From Desulfogranum marinum (GTDB taxonomy: Bacteria; Desulfobacterota; Desulfobulbia; Desulfobulbales; Desulfobulbaceae): a stretch of 56,328 bases of DNA. A program made the translations under genes and the position numbers. This document shows, in pieces, positions 1-9,143 of the stretch (position 1 is the first letter of the stretch; each line of letters opens with the position of its first letter). The stretch covers positions 1 through 56,328 of the forward strand of contig NZ_JAFFQD010000036.1 in assembly GCF_016918565.1 (NCBI RefSeq), written 5' to 3'. The notes beneath the pieces were generated by a model. It was not told where the DNA came from, searched no databases, and saw nothing but the letters and a program-made list of their open reading frames with translations.

Positions 1-450
1 GCAGATCGTTTATGCTGTTTTTTCTTCATGGAAATGGTGACTCCTTATTGTGGTAATTTGGTCGTTAACACTTTAAGGATATTGCCATTTTCATGATTTC
101 TTTTCAACTATCTGCAGGATTTAGGTAGTAGGCTATATTCACTAGCAAAATACTGAAGAAGATGGCGCCGCGTAGACTGACCTGCATTGAGCATTTTGTC
201 AATTTTGAAGCATAGCTCTGAAATGATTTGTTTTTCAACAAATGGCAAAATGCTCATGAGAAATTCGGGTTAAACGGAAACGATCATACTGGGAGTTCTC
301 TTTTTGTCAACTTTTTCTTGGTGACGGAGGTCTGCCATATCTTGAGTGTAAGTTGTTTTTCCTTCCTTGCGAAGGGGTACGCGATGGCAAATGGTGCTGG
401 GAGGATTGCGGGTGTTGCCTCTAAGGAAACTTTTGCCGCGATACTACACT
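1..450. other. Intergenic stretch with two repeat fragments
   Basis: No convincing gene is visible in the first 450 bases. The stretch lies downstream of the ABC permease on the minus strand. It holds one end of a family D repeat near 108-133, matching the right end of the copy at 14.2 kb, and one end of a family B repeat at about 254-275 with its TCATGAGAAATTCGGGTTAA end. Both look like truncated copies. A gene could begin to the left of the window. Confidence 0.5.
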
Positions 451-3009
451 TCAATGAAGCAAGGTAACCGGGTTTTGGCGGATAACTGATCGGGTGGCAA
501 GGGCAGCCGTGAAAATGCAGGTGAGGGTCGTACAGAGAACAATCCATATGCTGGAGAACATATCCAGGCCCCATATTCTATCAAAAAAATACCAGGAAAC
601 CACGTAGGAGAGGCTGGTGCTGATAAAAACAGAAAAAACGCCGGCAGTGCAGCCGAGCAGCCCAAACTGAAGAACAGTCAGCAGCCGGATATCAGAAAAG
701 CGTGTTCCCAGTACTTTGAGCAGGTTAATCTCCGGGGCATGGCGAAATGCCTCATTGCCTGCGATGGAGTAAAGCGCCATCAGACCGGCACCAATGGCCA
801 GCAGTGCTATGGATTTGATAGCAAAAATAAGCCGCTCGGTCAGCTCGATGATGCTGGTAATGGTTGAGGCGACGTCAATCACGGAAATATTTGGAAATCG
901 GTTAACGATCTGCTCCTTGAGTGGTTGCTTGTCTGTTTGACTAACCTGGCTGATAGATGCCAGGTAGGTTTTGGGGGCATTTTCCAACACCCCTTTTTGG
1001 AAAAGCAGGAAGAAATTAGGCTGAAAACTGTTCCACCGTACTTTGCGTATGTTGGCGACCATTCCTTCAACCTCAATGCCTTGGATGTCAAAGACTATCC
1101 TGTCGCCTAATTGGAGATCGTATCGTTTGCTAAAACGTTGAGCAACGGAAATTTCAAAAGGAATACCGCTTTGAAAAGACCAGGTGCTTGTACTCAGCTC
1201 CTTGCCCTCGATCACGGTCTCTGATGGGTCCAGCTCATCGCGGCTTGAGAAGTTAAATTCGGTTCTTCGTAAACTGCCCCTTCCTTCCTGATCTGCCTGG
1301 ATACGGCGTTGGTGAAAAGAGGTTCCGTTTATCGAGCGTATGCGTCCCCTGACCATGGGCGAGATATTGGAAAGGTGGCTTGGTTGCTGTTTAAAAAAAT
1401 CTTGGAGCCCATTTATTTGCTCTTCTTGAATATCAACCAAAAAGAAAATCGGTATTTTCAAGCCGATCGGGTGGCTGAATTCCTGTTCGAGTCCTTTCTG
1501 GAGTTGGGGGATGAGATTTATTAGAAATACACCGGTTGCAATGGTAATAAAGATGGAGAGTGAAGGGAAACGGTTGCGGTACAGGTTGCGCAGAGCGATT
1601 TTTGGTAGCCCGTGGAAGGTATTTGAAAGATGTTTGCACCATGTAAGAAGGAGCCTGCCGATAATACCGAAAAAGAGCATGGTGACGGCCACCCCCCCGG
1701 TAAAAAGAACACCCTGGACCATTGATGAGGTCAGAAAAACGGTAAGAAGCAGGAATGTTAATATTGCCGGCACAAGGCTGAGCCACCACAGTAACCTGCT
1801 GGAGGCCGTTACAGGCATATTCCATACGGAACCTTCATGGAGGAGGTGAAGTGGCTGGATCGCTCTCAGTTTGGTCAATTCAGGGAGGCAGAAGAGGAAA
1901 CTGCATGAAATCCCAAGAGCAAGGGCCATTACCATGCTGCCGCTATGCAGCGTAATGTGCAGGCCTTCCGGGAGCAGACCGGCAAAAAGGAGAGGGATGA
2001 GCGGGAGCATGCACGAAGTGATAAGTATGGCCAACACAGCGGACAGCGCTCCCATGACCGCAAGCTGGAACAGAAAAAGGAGTATGCAGTAGCGGCGTTG
2101 CGCGCCGAGGCTCACCAGGATGGCAATTTCTTTTACTCTGCTTTGAAAATAGCCCCTGAAAAGATATGATGCTGCTATCCCGGCCAAAAAGAGTGCTACG
2201 GTTCCCACAAGTCCCATGTATCCAAAAAAATGACCAGCAATGCTCCCGAGGCGGCTGTTGATATTATGGGTATCAAGTACTCTGAGGGTGGAGGCTCCAT
2301 CAGCATGCTGGTCCAGGGTTTTTCGCAGCACGTCTGCCAGATGCTTTGCATCAACGTTATTCGCGGTACGGTAATACGTACTGTAGCTTAGTCGACTGCC
2401 AAATTGAAGCAGGCCTGTTTTGTTGAGTTGGGAGAGGCCTATGAAAATTTTTGGGGCCAGCTCAATGGTGGTTATATCGCTACCTGGGGCCTTGTCAAAA
2501 AAAGGCGCAACCTGGAAGCTGGTCCGGCCAATCTGTACGCTGTCTCCTTCGTTCAAATACAACGTTCCGGCAGTCTGTTGCGACATTGTTGTCAGCGGTG
2601 ACCCGAGCAAGGCCTGCCGTATTTTTTGAAAAGGCTGATCACCCGGATAATGGAATGCCCCGTAGAGGGGGTAGTTTTCGTCTATCGCAACAATCCGCGC
2701 CAGCACCGATTTCTTGGTACCTTTTACCATGCTATAAAAGGCTACCTGCCTGGAAACTGTGACCTGATCGCCGAGAACTGTGTCGATAATTTCCTGTTCC
2801 TGTTGCTCGATCGGCCTGCTGCTGTAGATCATCAGGTCGGCGGTAAGGATTTCCTGGAGACTCTGTTTAAGATAGGAGATATAGGAGTTTTCCAAGGAGC
2901 CTATGGTTATCAGGCCGATCAGGCCTATTGCCAGGTTGCCTATAAACAGCAATGTCACCCGTTTATGGCGGAAAAGATCCTGCCATCCCAGTTTGAGCCA
3001 GTGGGTCAT
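451..3009 (-). CDS. ABC transporter permease, FtsX/YbbP-like (852 aa)
   Basis: Large inner-membrane permease of an ABC exporter. It has an N-terminal membrane segment near residues 15-45, a long extracytoplasmic region, then two clusters of hydrophobic helices in the arrangement of FtsX/MacB-type permeases with duplicated FtsX domains, as in E. coli YbbP. The start is placed at the ATG at 3009 (protein begins MTHWLKLG), because it overlaps the stop codon of the upstream ATPase as ATGA; a longer reading to 3048 would lie inside the ATPase gene. It forms an operon with the ATPase and the TesA-like esterase. This tesA-ybbA-ybbP association is known in proteobacteria, where a role in exporting lipids or other hydrophobic compounds has been suggested but the substrate is not established. 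Family call is firm, substrate unknown. Confidence 0.85.
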   Translation of the reverse strand: MTHWLKLGWQDLFRHKRVTLLFIGNLAIGLIGLITIGSLENSYISYLKQSLQEILTADLMIYSSRPIEQQEQEIIDTVLGDQVTVSRQVAFYSMVKGTKKSVLARIVAIDENYPLYGAFHYPGDQPFQKIRQALLGSPLTTMSQQTAGTLYLNEGDSVQIGRTSFQVAPFFDKAPGSDITTIELAPKIFIGLSQLNKTGLLQFGSRLSYSTYYRTANNVDAKHLADVLRKTLDQHADGASTLRVLDTHNINSRLGSIAGHFFGYMGLVGTVALFLAGIAASYLFRGYFQSRVKEIAILVSLGAQRRYCILLFLFQLAVMGALSAVLAILITSCMLPLIPLLFAGLLPEGLHITLHSGSMVMALALGISCSFLFCLPELTKLRAIQPLHLLHEGSVWNMPVTASSRLLWWLSLVPAILTFLLLTVFLTSSMVQGVLFTGGVAVTMLFFGIIGRLLLTWCKHLSNTFHGLPKIALRNLYRNRFPSLSIFITIATGVFLINLIPQLQKGLEQEFSHPIGLKIPIFFLVDIQEEQINGLQDFFKQQPSHLSNISPMVRGRIRSINGTSFHQRRIQADQEGRGSLRRTEFNFSSRDELDPSETVIEGKELSTSTWSFQSGIPFEISVAQRFSKRYDLQLGDRIVFDIQGIEVEGMVANIRKVRWNSFQPNFFLLFQKGVLENAPKTYLASISQVSQTDKQPLKEQIVNRFPNISVIDVASTITSIIELTERLIFAIKSIALLAIGAGLMALYSIAGNEAFRHAPEINLLKVLGTRFSDIRLLTVLQFGLLGCTAGVFSVFISTSLSYVVSWYFFDRIWGLDMFSSIWIVLCTTLTCIFTAALATRSVIRQNPVTLLH

Positions 3010-3668
3010 ACCAGCTTCCCCTGGGAAAGAGTGACGCTTCTTGCACATCGTTTGGCAAGGGACGGGTTGTGGGTGACGACGACCATGGTCATGCCGATTT
3101 CCTCCACCAATTGAAACAGGAGTTCTGTAATGGCCGCTCCGGTTGTTGTATCCAGGTTGCCGGTTGGCTCATCGGCAAGGAGGAGGTTTGGTTCTATGGC
3201 CAGGGCTCTGGCAATGGCTACCCGTTGGCATTCGCCGCCACTCAATTGCCGGGGAAGATGATGTTTCCTGTCTGTCAGACCGGTTTTATCCAGTATGGAT
3301 GCTACCTTTTGCTCCACCTTGTCGCTTTTGTGGATTTCAAGGGGAAGGCTGATGTTTTCTGCAGCACTCAAATGGGGCATGAGGTGGAATTGTTGAAAAA
3401 TAATACCAATATTTTTTCCCCTGAACGTTGTCAGGCTCTCTTGGTCCATCTTGGTGATATCATTGCCGTCAATAGAGATGGTTCCCTTATCGGGCCGATC
3501 CAAGCCCGCTAACAAGGCTAGCAGCGTTGATTTACCGCTTCCGGAAGGTCCGGTTATGGCGACTGTCTCGCCTGCGTCAAGGGTGAAGTCAGTACCGGTA
3601 AGCACTTGCAGATCGGGCTTCCCTGGCTGGCGGTATGCTTTGTGGAGCTGAGTCGCGTTGAGTATCAT
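3006..3668 (-). CDS. ABC transporter ATPase, YbbA/LolD-like (220 aa)
   Basis: ATP-binding subunit that should power the adjacent FtsX-type permease at the cytoplasmic face of the inner membrane. Visible motifs are Walker [10 protein letters not shown] (residues 40-48), Q-loop near 92, signature LSGGE (142-146), Walker B LLLADEP (162-168) and switch His200, all intact. The length is typical of the LolD/MacB/YbbA class. The start ATG at 3668 overlaps the stop of the esterase gene (ATGA), and its own stop overlaps the permease start in the same way, so the three genes are very probably translationally coupled. It could be confused with LolD on sequence alone; the esterase neighbour favours YbbA. 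Confidence 0.9.
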   Translation of the reverse strand: MILNATQLHKAYRQPGKPDLQVLTGTDFTLDAGETVAITGPSGSGKSTLLALLAGLDRPDKGTISIDGNDITKMDQESLTTFRGKNIGIIFQQFHLMPHLSAAENISLPLEIHKSDKVEQKVASILDKTGLTDRKHHLPRQLSGGECQRVAIARALAIEPNLLLADEPTGNLDTTTGAAITELLFQLVEEIGMTMVVVTHNPSLAKRCARSVTLSQGKLV

Positions 3669-4327
3669 TGGCGGATGGCTTGAGAAGCCGTAGGGGCTAT
3701 GGGGGGAAGGGAAAGGTGCTGGAGTGCCTGCTGGATGTATGGGTAGACGAGTTGGGCGATGTGTTGGTGGCCTGCAGCATTAGGGTGAATCCCGTCGGCC
3801 TGGTTTAATGTTGCCTTGCCGGCAACACCGTCGAGGAGAAATGGAACAAAAATGAGGTGAAATTTCTCTGCTATCTGCGGGTACACGTTTTTGAAGGCTG
3901 CTGTGTATTCAACGCCGTAATTTGGAGGCATCTGCATGCCGGCCAGGATGACGATCATGTCATTTTGGTGTGCAACTGTGACTACTTTCTCCAGATTTGC
4001 AGTCAACTGCTTAACGTCAAGGCCTCGAAGTCCGTCATTTGCTCCCAGGGCGAGAAACAGAATCTCAGGCTGCCTCTGCTGGTACCAGCGGAGGCGCGAT
4101 AACGCACTGGCGGATGTGGAGCCGCTGATACTGCCATTAATAACCTGAGCCGGTGTCGGGTAATCATGTTTCATTTTTTTTTCGATAAGACTCGGATAAG
4201 CCTGCTCGCTTGTTACTCCATAGCCTGCTGTAAGTGAGTCGCCAAGAAAAAGGATGGTCGTTGCCTGGATATGTACGGGGACAAAGGCGACAAGAATAAA
4301 TGCGGTAAGGAAAAAGTATCTGGTCAT
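3665..4327 (-). CDS. tesA: GDSL esterase / lysophospholipase, TesA-like (220 aa)
   Basis: Predicted periplasmic SGNH hydrolase acting on acyl esters or thioesters, as in E. coli thioesterase I / lysophospholipase L1. The start at 4327 gives a protein opening with a hydrophobic signal sequence (about residues 1-22). Catalytic blocks are present: FLGDSLTAG with nucleophile Ser31, GAND at 95-98, and DGIHPN with Asp178 and His181. An upstream in-frame ATG at 4477 would add 50 residues before the signal peptide and is not preferred. It is the first gene of a three-gene operon with the YbbA/YbbP-type transporter, overlapping the ATPase start by four bases. In E. coli the orthologue is next to but divergent from ybbA, so co-transcription here strengthens a functional link. 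Confidence 0.85.
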   Translation of the reverse strand: MTRYFFLTAFILVAFVPVHIQATTILFLGDSLTAGYGVTSEQAYPSLIEKKMKHDYPTPAQVINGSISGSTSASALSRLRWYQQRQPEILFLALGANDGLRGLDVKQLTANLEKVVTVAHQNDMIVILAGMQMPPNYGVEYTAAFKNVYPQIAEKFHLIFVPFLLDGVAGKATLNQADGIHPNAAGHQHIAQLVYPYIQQALQHLSLPPIAPTASQAIRQ

Positions 4328-4450
4328 TGTTGTCCTGGCCAAGAAGGAATTAAACGGTTGAGATATACATACATAGTATTGACATAATTCTTTATCAGGC
4401 AAGGTGCGGTGCGTAAAAAAAGAGCTCTTAATGCTAACGCGGTAATCAAA

Positions 4451-4484
4451 ATGTCGAGTGCGGAAAGAGTTCAGCACTCGACAT
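4451..4484 (-). terminator. Hairpin terminator after the His-rich protein gene
   Basis: A perfect 11-bp inverted repeat (ATGTCGAGTGC / GCACTCGACAT) with a 12-base loop, followed on the minus strand by TTTTGATT. It lies about 20 bases past the stop codon of the minus-strand gene at 4505-4861, as expected of an intrinsic terminator. Confidence 0.7.
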
Positions 4485-4504
4485 GGAAAATATGGGAAGA
4501 AAGG

Positions 4505-4861
4505 TTACCTGTAATAATGGTGTGGACGGTGGTAGTTGTGGGGCCGGTGGTGACGGTGATGTTGCTTTCGCCAATTTGCCTTGCGGAAGTGATGTCCATG
4601 TTTATGCTGTTTTTCATAAACATGGACCCGATGAGACACGACAGGTTGTCCGTGTCTGTCTCGAACGTAGTGGACACGGCGGTCAACCACGCGATGTTTA
4701 GGAGAGGACCAACCTGGGTTGAGGAACGTAATCCCTATATTCAAGGTGGAGTTGTCCCCACCTCCCTGTCTACCGTGACCTGCTGTGGCCATGTGTGGTG
4801 ATACCAGTAAAAAGCTCAACAGAGCAGATGCCAGTAATGTTGTATATCGTCTGTTTTTCAT
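4505..4861 (-). CDS. Small exported histidine-rich protein (118 aa)
   Basis: Function unknown. The protein opens with a clear signal peptide (MKNRRYTTLLASALLSFLL..., cleavage probably after ATA near residue 27). The mature part is short, basic and very rich in histidine, arginine and tyrosine; the last 35 residues carry several HH, HRHH and HHYYR clusters. Such tails often bind Ni, Zn or Cu ions, but that is inference here. A strong hairpin terminator follows, so the gene looks like a single transcription unit or the end of one with the small exported protein just upstream (44 bases away). The reading frame, signal peptide and terminator together make it a credible gene even though I do not recognise the family. 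Confidence 0.65.
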   Translation of the reverse strand: MKNRRYTTLLASALLSFLLVSPHMATAGHGRQGGGDNSTLNIGITFLNPGWSSPKHRVVDRRVHYVRDRHGQPVVSHRVHVYEKQHKHGHHFRKANWRKQHHRHHRPHNYHRPHHYYR

Positions 4862-4905
4862 GATTTACACCTTGCGTTCTGATAATTGAAGAGCATCTTT
4901 AACGT

Positions 4906-5112
4906 TTAACAACCTTCTATGGCCTTCTTTTTCGAAGTGGTTTTTATTTTTACTGTGTCCCCTTCTGTTAACCCGTCAACGCTTTTACATTGCAGGGTCA
5001 CAATGTCGTCTCCTACCTCGACAACGGTACAAGATAGCTTTTTGGCAACGGCTATACCTGTCCCCATTGTAAGCGTAAGACTGATGATTAATGCTGTGAG
5101 AGTAGTTTTCAT
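4906..5112 (-). CDS. Small exported protein, 68 aa, unknown function
   Basis: Short protein with a signal peptide (residues 1-23, ending at AVA) and a mature domain of about 45 residues. The mature part has alternating hydrophobic strands (SCTVVEVGDDIVTLQC, GDTVKIKT), which suggests a small beta-barrel of OB or SH3-like type. Three cysteines (in LSCTV, LQCKS and the C-terminal EGC) could form a disulfide in the periplasm. A ribosome site GGAGGCAC lies just upstream of the ATG. It is followed by the His-rich exported protein on the same strand and may be co-transcribed with it. I cannot name the family. Confidence 0.6.
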   Translation of the reverse strand: MKTTLTALIISLTLTMGTGIAVAKKLSCTVVEVGDDIVTLQCKSVDGLTEGDTVKIKTTSKKKAIEGC

Positions 5113-5449
5113 GAAATGTGCCTCCTTGGTTATTGTTCATGTCGATCATGCGAACTGGGCTTCTTCTGTTCAACACCTTAAGGGACTGAAAAAAAGCTGT
5201 CAGTCGACATATATGGACATTCGGGGCGATATAGGGTGATGTCGACCCGACATCGTGATAAAAACGGGAACTATCAAGGAGGAAATGGTATAGGTGAGAA
5301 AAAGACGTAAAGAGAAGAAATGCCTGCGCCTCAGCGGCATACCTGTGCATCGAAAGAGCTAACTATGAGCATTGTTTTTCAAGCAGTTCCGGGTAGGTTG
5401 GTAGCCGTATTTTTACAACGTCACTATTAATGATTGTAAGACTGGAATC
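5113..5449. promoter_or_regulatory. Divergent control region with an 8-bp inverted repeat
   Basis: This 337-base gap separates the minus-strand small exported protein genes from the plus-strand XRE regulator. It contains GTCGACAT at 5203-5210 and its inverted copy ATGTCGAC at 5239-5246, centred about 36 bases apart. This is a plausible operator for a divergently placed DNA-binding protein, but no evidence beyond symmetry and position supports it. No other gene is visible. Confidence 0.3.
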
Positions 5450-6403
5450 ATGAGCAGCGTCAACATCAACGGCAGTGCCATCAGAGAGTTTCGGGAACAA
5501 AAGGAACTGACGCAGCTTTACCTGGCGACGGTGGTCGGTGTTACTACGGATACGATTTCCCGTTGGGAAAATAAAAGATACCCATCCATAAAATTTGAAA
5601 ATGCACAGCGATTAGCTGAGGCTCTGGGAGTTGAACTGGAGGCTATCCTTGAGCATGCTGATTCAGATCAAGTGGAAGCAGATGCTATCCGTACCGGCCA
5701 GCAAGAACGGAGAACTGAAAAGGGTAAAACGCTTTTTATTTCTCAAAAAGGGGTGTTTGCTGGTGCACTTTTTGTCATCCTGATGGTGCTGTTTGGTGGA
5801 TATTATTGGATGAAAATCAGTCGGCAACCCACTGTTGCCGCCACCAGAATCCTGCCACCTCATACCGCTCCTAACCTCTCTTTTCCTGTTATTATCAGGC
5901 TTAAAGCAAGCACCTCGGTAGATACCCCGATTTTGCTCCGGGAAACTATTACCGGCAGAGCAACTGCTACAGCCATAAAAACAATCATGCCTTCGACTAT
6001 GCAGGAGTATGGTAAAAATCCTCGCTGGATTGGTCGGCTTGTTCAGGGTGAGGCTGCTTTCTTGTACATGGTGCATCCTGATCAAGGGATGCAGCTGGGA
6101 GAACTGTTGAGCTTTGCAGGTGATTGTGTTTCCGGCAAGGTGAATAAGAAAGGAACCCGGATTGTCGGTCTGCAGTCGGTGCGCATTGAAATGGCTCACT
6201 GGGCAGATACAGATAAGGATTTTACTCTTACCGATAATGAAATTCTGGATGCATATGAGCACTACTCATTGCCTGGGAATATTGATGTCGATTTCAGTGA
6301 TCTGGAAAGCCTGTGGCTTGCAGGAAAATATCGCTGGGATGAACATAAACAAACATTTGTTCCCGATCCGGGAAGTCGTCAATCACAAGGAGACAACCAA
6401 TGA
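5450..6403 (+). CDS. Membrane-anchored XRE-family regulator with dockerin-like loop (317 aa)
   Basis: Single-pass membrane protein with an N-terminal DNA-binding domain. Residues 8-65 form an XRE/Cro helix-turn-helix (LTQLYLATVVGVTTDTISRW). A charged linker follows, then one transmembrane helix at about 102-120. The C-terminal 195 residues are predicted outside the cytoplasm. They end with DTDKDFTLTDNE at 253-264, which has the Asp spacing of an EF-hand or dockerin calcium loop and is followed by a helix. The architecture suggests a one-component sensor that couples an extracytoplasmic signal to transcription; the target is unknown. Its stop overlaps the next start (ATGA), so it is translationally coupled to the exported protein downstream, which is a candidate signal partner. 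Confidence 0.75.
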   Translation: MSSVNINGSAIREFREQKELTQLYLATVVGVTTDTISRWENKRYPSIKFENAQRLAEALGVELEAILEHADSDQVEADAIRTGQQERRTEKGKTLFISQKGVFAGALFVILMVLFGGYYWMKISRQPTVAATRILPPHTAPNLSFPVIIRLKASTSVDTPILLRETITGRATATAIKTIMPSTMQEYGKNPRWIGRLVQGEAAFLYMVHPDQGMQLGELLSFAGDCVSGKVNKKGTRIVGLQSVRIEMAHWADTDKDFTLTDNEILDAYEHYSLPGNIDVDFSDLESLWLAGKYRWDEHKQTFVPDPGSRQSQGDNQ

Positions 6404-6786
6404 TCAGGCGAATATTTTTCCTTGTTTTCATAGGGCTTTTACTGACCCCACTTGTGCTGCATGCAAAAACTGATGTGTCAGGATCATACATGCATGGGGG
6501 GGGGCAGCATGTCACAATAAAGATCAAGGTTTCGGAGCCACCACCCATGGCGTTTATCGTGCTCCAGCATTTGCCCCAAGGGATAGAACTCCTCTCCGCC
6601 AATCCTCGTCCTTCCGGCAAAGGACAAGGAGCGTCCTCCGTAAAATGGCTTTTTAAGCATGCCGGCCCAGGAAACCATATATTGAAGATGCACTTTTCCA
6701 AACCTGTAAATCCAAAGCAACTTCGGGGAGAAATTCGTTTTCGACATCCGGAAAGTGGTGTTATGATAACAACAAAGATAAGGTAA
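6400..6786 (+). CDS. Exported protein coupled to XRE regulator (128 aa)
   Basis: Unknown function. It begins with a signal peptide (about residues 1-23, LLLTPLVLHA). The mature part reads as a beta-strand-rich domain of about 100 residues with repeated hydrophobic strands (HVTIKIKVSE, HILKMHFSK, GEIRFRHPE). Such a fold would fit a cohesin-like or immunoglobulin-like periplasmic domain, but I cannot identify it. The start ATG overlaps the stop codon of the membrane-anchored XRE regulator, so the two are almost certainly one operon. The regulator's dockerin-like calcium loop and this beta-rich secreted partner make a direct interaction an attractive, untested idea. Confidence 0.6.
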   Translation: MIRRIFFLVFIGLLLTPLVLHAKTDVSGSYMHGGGQHVTIKIKVSEPPPMAFIVLQHLPQGIELLSANPRPSGKGQGASSVKWLFKHAGPGNHILKMHFSKPVNPKQLRGEIRFRHPESGVMITTKIR

Positions 6787-7035
6787 TAAGCAATTTTGGA
6801 TTTGGTTAGAAGAAGTATTTTTTTGTAGTGTAGGTATGAGTCTGTTGATTTACTAGGGTTTTCGTTCAAGGTCAAGGCATGCTTAAAAAATAACCACAGG
6901 CATATAGTTGATATTCCGAGGATTATTTTTTCAGCATAACGAAAAGATTGGGCGAAAAGACAGTAAATCAACGGGCTCAGGTATAACGTTTAATCTAGCT
7001 CAGGCTCGCCACCACTAATAATCAAGGAGACTACT

Positions 7036-7719
7036 ATGTATATTGGCAGAATAATGCACACAGACCTGGTGACTGTTACCCCGGAAACCACCCTGGTTGA
7101 AGCTCGTGATCTTATTGCTGAACGATCCATAGATCACTTATTGGTGGTCAATAAAAAAGGGCAGCTGGTTGGAATCCTGTCCGACAGGGATTTAAAACAG
7201 AACTGGGCATCCCCTGCAACCGCGCTATCCACCCATGAGTTGAACTATCTGCTGCAGAAAGTAGAGGTAGGCATGATCATGGTGAAAACCGTTATAACTG
7301 TTGAGCCGGATACAACCATTGAACGAGCTGCCTATATCATGCAGACCAATAATATAAGTGCGCTGCCGGTAACGGATTATGGCGAACTGATTGGTATTAT
7401 TACCAGTACCGATGTCATGGAGGTTTTGCTCAGGGCCATCGGGATGAGCGATGATAGTGTGCGTTTAGGGGTTTTTGTCGACGACAGCATTGGCAGGCTG
7501 GCTGAGGTGACGAATATTCTGAGTCAGGAACATATCAATATTCAGAGTCTTTTCTGCTGGCCCACCAAAGATCATCCAGGGGTGACCCATCTGGTTCTTC
7601 GTATAGCTGGAGACGAAGGTGCAAAAGCTGTACTGGCGTTGGAAAAGGGTGGATTTAAGGTGCTTACCAAGTATGAAAAAGACTTGACCCCTTATTTACC
7701 AAAGTCAGCTATGGGCTAA
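7036..7719 (+). CDS. CBS-pair and ACT domain protein, AcuB-like (227 aa)
   Basis: Cytoplasmic regulatory protein with two CBS domains (about residues 1-60 and 75-135) followed by an ACT-like domain (about 145-215). CBS pairs usually bind adenine nucleotides and ACT domains bind amino acids, so the protein probably senses metabolite state. The arrangement matches the AcuB-like family in many Desulfobacterota, whose physiological role is not settled. The motif GILSDRDLK in the first CBS and GIITSTDVMEVL in the second are typical. The start is supported by AAGGAG ten bases upstream, and a good intrinsic terminator follows. It appears to be a single-gene unit. Confidence 0.8.
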   Translation: MYIGRIMHTDLVTVTPETTLVEARDLIAERSIDHLLVVNKKGQLVGILSDRDLKQNWASPATALSTHELNYLLQKVEVGMIMVKTVITVEPDTTIERAAYIMQTNNISALPVTDYGELIGIITSTDVMEVLLRAIGMSDDSVRLGVFVDDSIGRLAEVTNILSQEHINIQSLFCWPTKDHPGVTHLVLRIAGDEGAKAVLALEKGGFKVLTKYEKDLTPYLPKSAMG

Positions 7720-7755
7720 AAGAAACTGTGTTGTCGGTTTTTTCTTATGATACTT

Positions 7756-7788
7756 ACGGTCGGTTGATCCCGGCCGTTTTTTTTTTGC
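7756..7788 (+). terminator. Intrinsic terminator of the CBS-ACT gene
   Basis: Stem ACGGTCGG / CCGGCCGT around a short loop, followed directly by about ten T residues on the plus strand. It lies about 35 bases after the stop codon at 7719. Confidence 0.85.
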
Positions 7789-7949
7789 TGAGAGCGGTCG
7801 TCATCTATGAATAATCAATGGAACATGTCTGGGTTAATCCGAACAGAACAAGCAATGTCGGTTATTTTTTTGGATGTAGAGCAAATACCCGTTTGGGGCT
7901 TTGCCCAGCCCGGCCCTAATGATTCATTGCCTACTCGTGGTAGAGCCTG

Positions 7950-9131
7950 ATGCTTTTCTGGACAGCGGTGGCATTGGGGTCGGCACTCTCTATCCTGATT
8001 TATTCCTGGATTTGCAGTCGAAAATTACTGCGGCTGGAAAACGTTGTCCCTTGCGGCAAAGCCGGCAGTGACGAGACACCCACAGTATCGGTCATCATCC
8101 CTGCATGCAACGAAGGTGAACATATTGGCACGACTCTTTCTACGCTGCTGGCTCAGGACTATCCGAGCCTTGAGCTTGTGGTCATTAATGATCGCTCCAC
8201 TGATAGGACCGGTGAGGTAATAGAGCAGTTTGCCGTTTTGCATCCCCAGGTAAAGACCCTGCATGTCGAGACGCTGCCAGGCGGCTGGCTGGGGAAGAAT
8301 CACGCTTTGCAGCTTGGGGCCTCTCAGGCATCTGGAGAGTATTTCCTTTTCACGGATGGAGATATTCGGTTTGAAAAAACAACCATTGCAAGGGGAGTGT
8401 GCTGGATGAAAGCGCAACAGCTTGACCACTTGACCCTCCTTTTTAGAAATACTACACCTGGTGGTTTGTTGAATGCGGTGATAGTCGAGGCTATGACCGG
8501 CCTGCTGCTTGTATTGCAGCCATGGAAGGTCTCAGATCCTCGGAGTAAATATTTTATAGGGATTGGTGCTTTTAATCTAGTCCGCAGGGATGCCTATCTG
8601 GCTGTTGGTGGGCATGCGCGCAACCCTATGCATCCCATAGACGATATTATTTTAGGAAAAATTATCAAGCAGGCTGGATTCAGGCAGGGGTGCCTGCGCG
8701 GAGAACGCTTTGTTTCGGTCAACTGGTACGCTGATCTCGGGGAAATGGTAGAGGGGTTGATGAAGAATGTTTTTGCCTTCTATAATTACAATATTTTCTT
8801 CTCCCTTGCCGGAGCAGCCGTTATCATCGGGTTCAGTATTCTGCCTTTTTGGGGAATGTTCGTGTTAAACGGGCCTGCGCAAATACTGTGCGTGGCTGCA
8901 GTCTGTTGCCGCTGGTGCGCGTTTGTCATGAATGCTCGGGGGATGCTGGTTTCTCTTGGTTGCAGCCTGTTCGCGTTCCTTGCCCCGTATATTTTATTGT
9001 ATATTTCACTGAAGGCAACTGTCGTAACCCTTAAGGACAAAGGAATATGGTGGCGCGGTACCCACTATCCGTTGCAGGTCCTGCGAAGCATTGAACCGAT
9101 CATTACCCTTCGCTGGCTACTCCGCTGGTAG
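7950..9131 (+). CDS. Family 2 glycosyltransferase, HpnB/CrtQ-like (393 aa)
   Basis: Membrane-bound GT-A glycosyltransferase. An N-terminal membrane helix (residues 2-22) precedes the catalytic domain with VSVIIPACNEGEHI near 47, NDRSTDRT near 80 and the DXD-type motif FTDGDIRF near 132. The block GGWLGKNHAL near 110 is typical of the GT2 subgroup that includes hopanoid-associated HpnB and carotenoid glycosyltransferase CrtQ. The C-terminal third contains three or more membrane helices. The acceptor is probably a lipid, but neighbours give no clue: it is flanked by a terminator upstream and by a family B repeat and convergent ftsH downstream. Confidence 0.75.
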   Translation: MLFWTAVALGSALSILIYSWICSRKLLRLENVVPCGKAGSDETPTVSVIIPACNEGEHIGTTLSTLLAQDYPSLELVVINDRSTDRTGEVIEQFAVLHPQVKTLHVETLPGGWLGKNHALQLGASQASGEYFLFTDGDIRFEKTTIARGVCWMKAQQLDHLTLLFRNTTPGGLLNAVIVEAMTGLLLVLQPWKVSDPRSKYFIGIGAFNLVRRDAYLAVGGHARNPMHPIDDIILGKIIKQAGFRQGCLRGERFVSVNWYADLGEMVEGLMKNVFAFYNYNIFFSLAGAAVIIGFSILPFWGMFVLNGPAQILCVAAVCCRWCAFVMNARGMLVSLGCSLFAFLAPYILLYISLKATVVTLKDKGIWWRGTHYPLQVLRSIEPIITLRWLLRW

Positions 9132-9143
9132 CCAGGCTTTCAA

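Noticed and set aside
5663-6262. 199-residue minus-strand frame opposite the XRE regulator
   Set aside because: Antisense shadow of the XRE regulator; composition is not protein-like and there is no ribosome site.
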